A DNA stretch of 13,717 bases, taken from an uncultured Lachnospiraceae bacterium. Its GTDB lineage: Bacteria > Bacillota > Clostridia > Lachnospirales > Lachnospiraceae. Positions 13,098 through 13,717 of the stretch are shown here, piece after piece (position 1 is the first letter of the stretch; the number at the start of each line of letters is the position of its first letter). The stretch is from assembly GCA_902803745.1 (NCBI GenBank), contig CADCRB010000156.1, positions 1 to 13,717 of the forward strand. Direction: 5' to 3'. Below the pieces are notes generated by a model that saw only the letters and a program-made list of their open reading frames with translations, was not told the DNA's origin and searched no databases. The position numbers were made by a program, and so were the translations under genes.

Positions 13098-13717
13098 ATG
13101 GCAGTAGATGGTATTGGTGTAGGCGGTGGAATAAATACAGCTGATTATTATACAGGGACTTCAAAAGCGGCGGCCGATTCCGCTCCCGACAGCACGGCGA
13201 AGAAAGCTTCAGACAATGGAACCGGAGTAATATATGAAAAGTCCACTGAGACAGATAATAGCGGCGCGGCTATAAAGGCTAATAATGTAGACCATGAGTC
13301 AATAATTGCAAAATTAAAGCAGGACGCCGATGAGCAGACTGCGCAATTAAGGTCTATAGTTGAAAAACTAATGCTCGGACAGAGCAAGGCAACCAGTATA
13401 GCCGGAGCAAAGGAAGGCGAAAACACTATTCCTTCTGATGAAGATATGTGGAAATTCCTTGCAAAAGGTGATTTCACTGTGGACGCTGCTACTAAAGCTC
13501 AGGCTCAGGCGGACGTAGCTGACGACGGTTATTGGGGTGTTGAGAAAACTTCAGACAGAATATTGGATTTTGCAAAGGCGCTGGCAGGGAATGATCCAGG
13601 AAAAGCTCAGCAGCTTTTGGATGCTTTTAAGGAGGGCTATAAAAAAGCGGAAGAGATGTGGGGAGATAAGTTACCTGATATTTCATCCAGAACTTATGAA
13701 GCAGTAGAGAAGAAGTT
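13098..13717 (+). CDS. Partial Ala-rich protein, function unknown, runs off the window (possibly flagellum-associated)
   Basis: The 5' part (206 complete codons) of a gene cut by the window end. A perfect AAGGAGGT (13085-13092) stands five bases before the ATG. The N-terminus (MAVDGIGVGGG, DYYTG) is followed by an Ala/Ser/Lys/Asp-rich, probably disordered stretch (about 20-60), a predicted coiled-coil helix (about 65-92), and a second region with DEDMWKFLAKGDFTVD and DDGYWGVEKTSDRILDFAKALAGNDPGKAQQLLDAFKEGYKKA, then LPDISSRTYEAVEKK. From memory, the GYWGVExTSDRIxDFA ... LPDIS block occurs in small proteins of motile bacteria, sometimes labelled hydrogenase-4 component G without good reason. 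No signal peptide is seen. The sigma-28-like promoter fits a motility link, but both points are inference. There is no stop codon before the window end. Confidence 0.75.
   Translation, partial: MAVDGIGVGGGINTADYYTGTSKAAADSAPDSTAKKASDNGTGVIYEKSTETDNSGAAIKANNVDHESIIAKLKQDADEQTAQLRSIVEKLMLGQSKATSIAGAKEGENTIPSDEDMWKFLAKGDFTVDAATKAQAQADVADDGYWGVEKTSDRILDFAKALAGNDPGKAQQLLDAFKEGYKKAEEMWGDKLPDISSRTYEAVEKK

Noticed and set aside
13148..13477. 109-residue minus-strand frame in the last gene.
   Set aside because: The plus-strand frame has a perfect ribosome site and sensible protein blocks; the minus frame is the Ser/Ala shadow of Ala-rich codons.

Overview
The window looks like a chromosomal stretch from a low-GC Gram-positive anaerobe of the class Clostridia, most likely family Lachnospiraceae. 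This is an inference. It rests on the AT-rich non-coding DNA, the -35/-10 style promoters and purine-rich ribosome sites, and a gene set that resembles that family from memory (a DEDDh exonuclease with a short zinc-finger-like tail, a DacF-like carboxypeptidase, TrmB, an AI-2E permease, TatD, RsmA and GlgB). No database search was possible. No insertion sequence, prophage, CRISPR array or rRNA is visible.

Layout. Bases 1-230 hold a minus-strand tRNA-Lys(CTT) with a good promoter, then the promoter region of a plus-strand DEDDh exonuclease (233-1165). That gene converges on a minus-strand D,D-carboxypeptidase gene (1135-2628); both stop codons lie in one hairpin that could terminate in both directions. 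The carboxypeptidase gene is divergent from trmB (2686-3324), which is followed after 4 bases by a TetR-type regulator (3329-3901). The regulator converges, with a 50-base overlap, on a minus-strand protein (3852-4871) that resembles a radical SAM enzyme without its iron-sulfur cysteines.

From 5027 everything is on the plus strand. An AI-2E permease, a TatD nuclease and RsmA form a tight operon in which each junction is an ATGA overlap. After a structured 129-base leader region comes a 957-residue protein (8049-10922): TPR-like N-terminus, about 500 disordered acidic residues, and a C-terminal domain that looks like an AAA+ ATPase with its catalytic motifs lost. It is followed closely by a glycogen branching enzyme (GlgB, 10945-12915). 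After a 182-base gap with a promoter and a stem-loop, a new Ala-rich gene starts at 13098 and runs off the window.

How they work together. Most genes are housekeeping: tRNA supply and modification (tRNA-Lys, TrmB), ribosome maturation (RsmA), nucleic-acid turnover (exonuclease, TatD), cell-wall trimming (DacF-like) and glycogen branching (GlgB). The least understood parts are the TPR/degenerate-AAA+ protein with its leader, and the cysteine-less radical-SAM-like protein. Both look like non-catalytic derivatives of enzyme families and are the best candidates here for undescribed biology.
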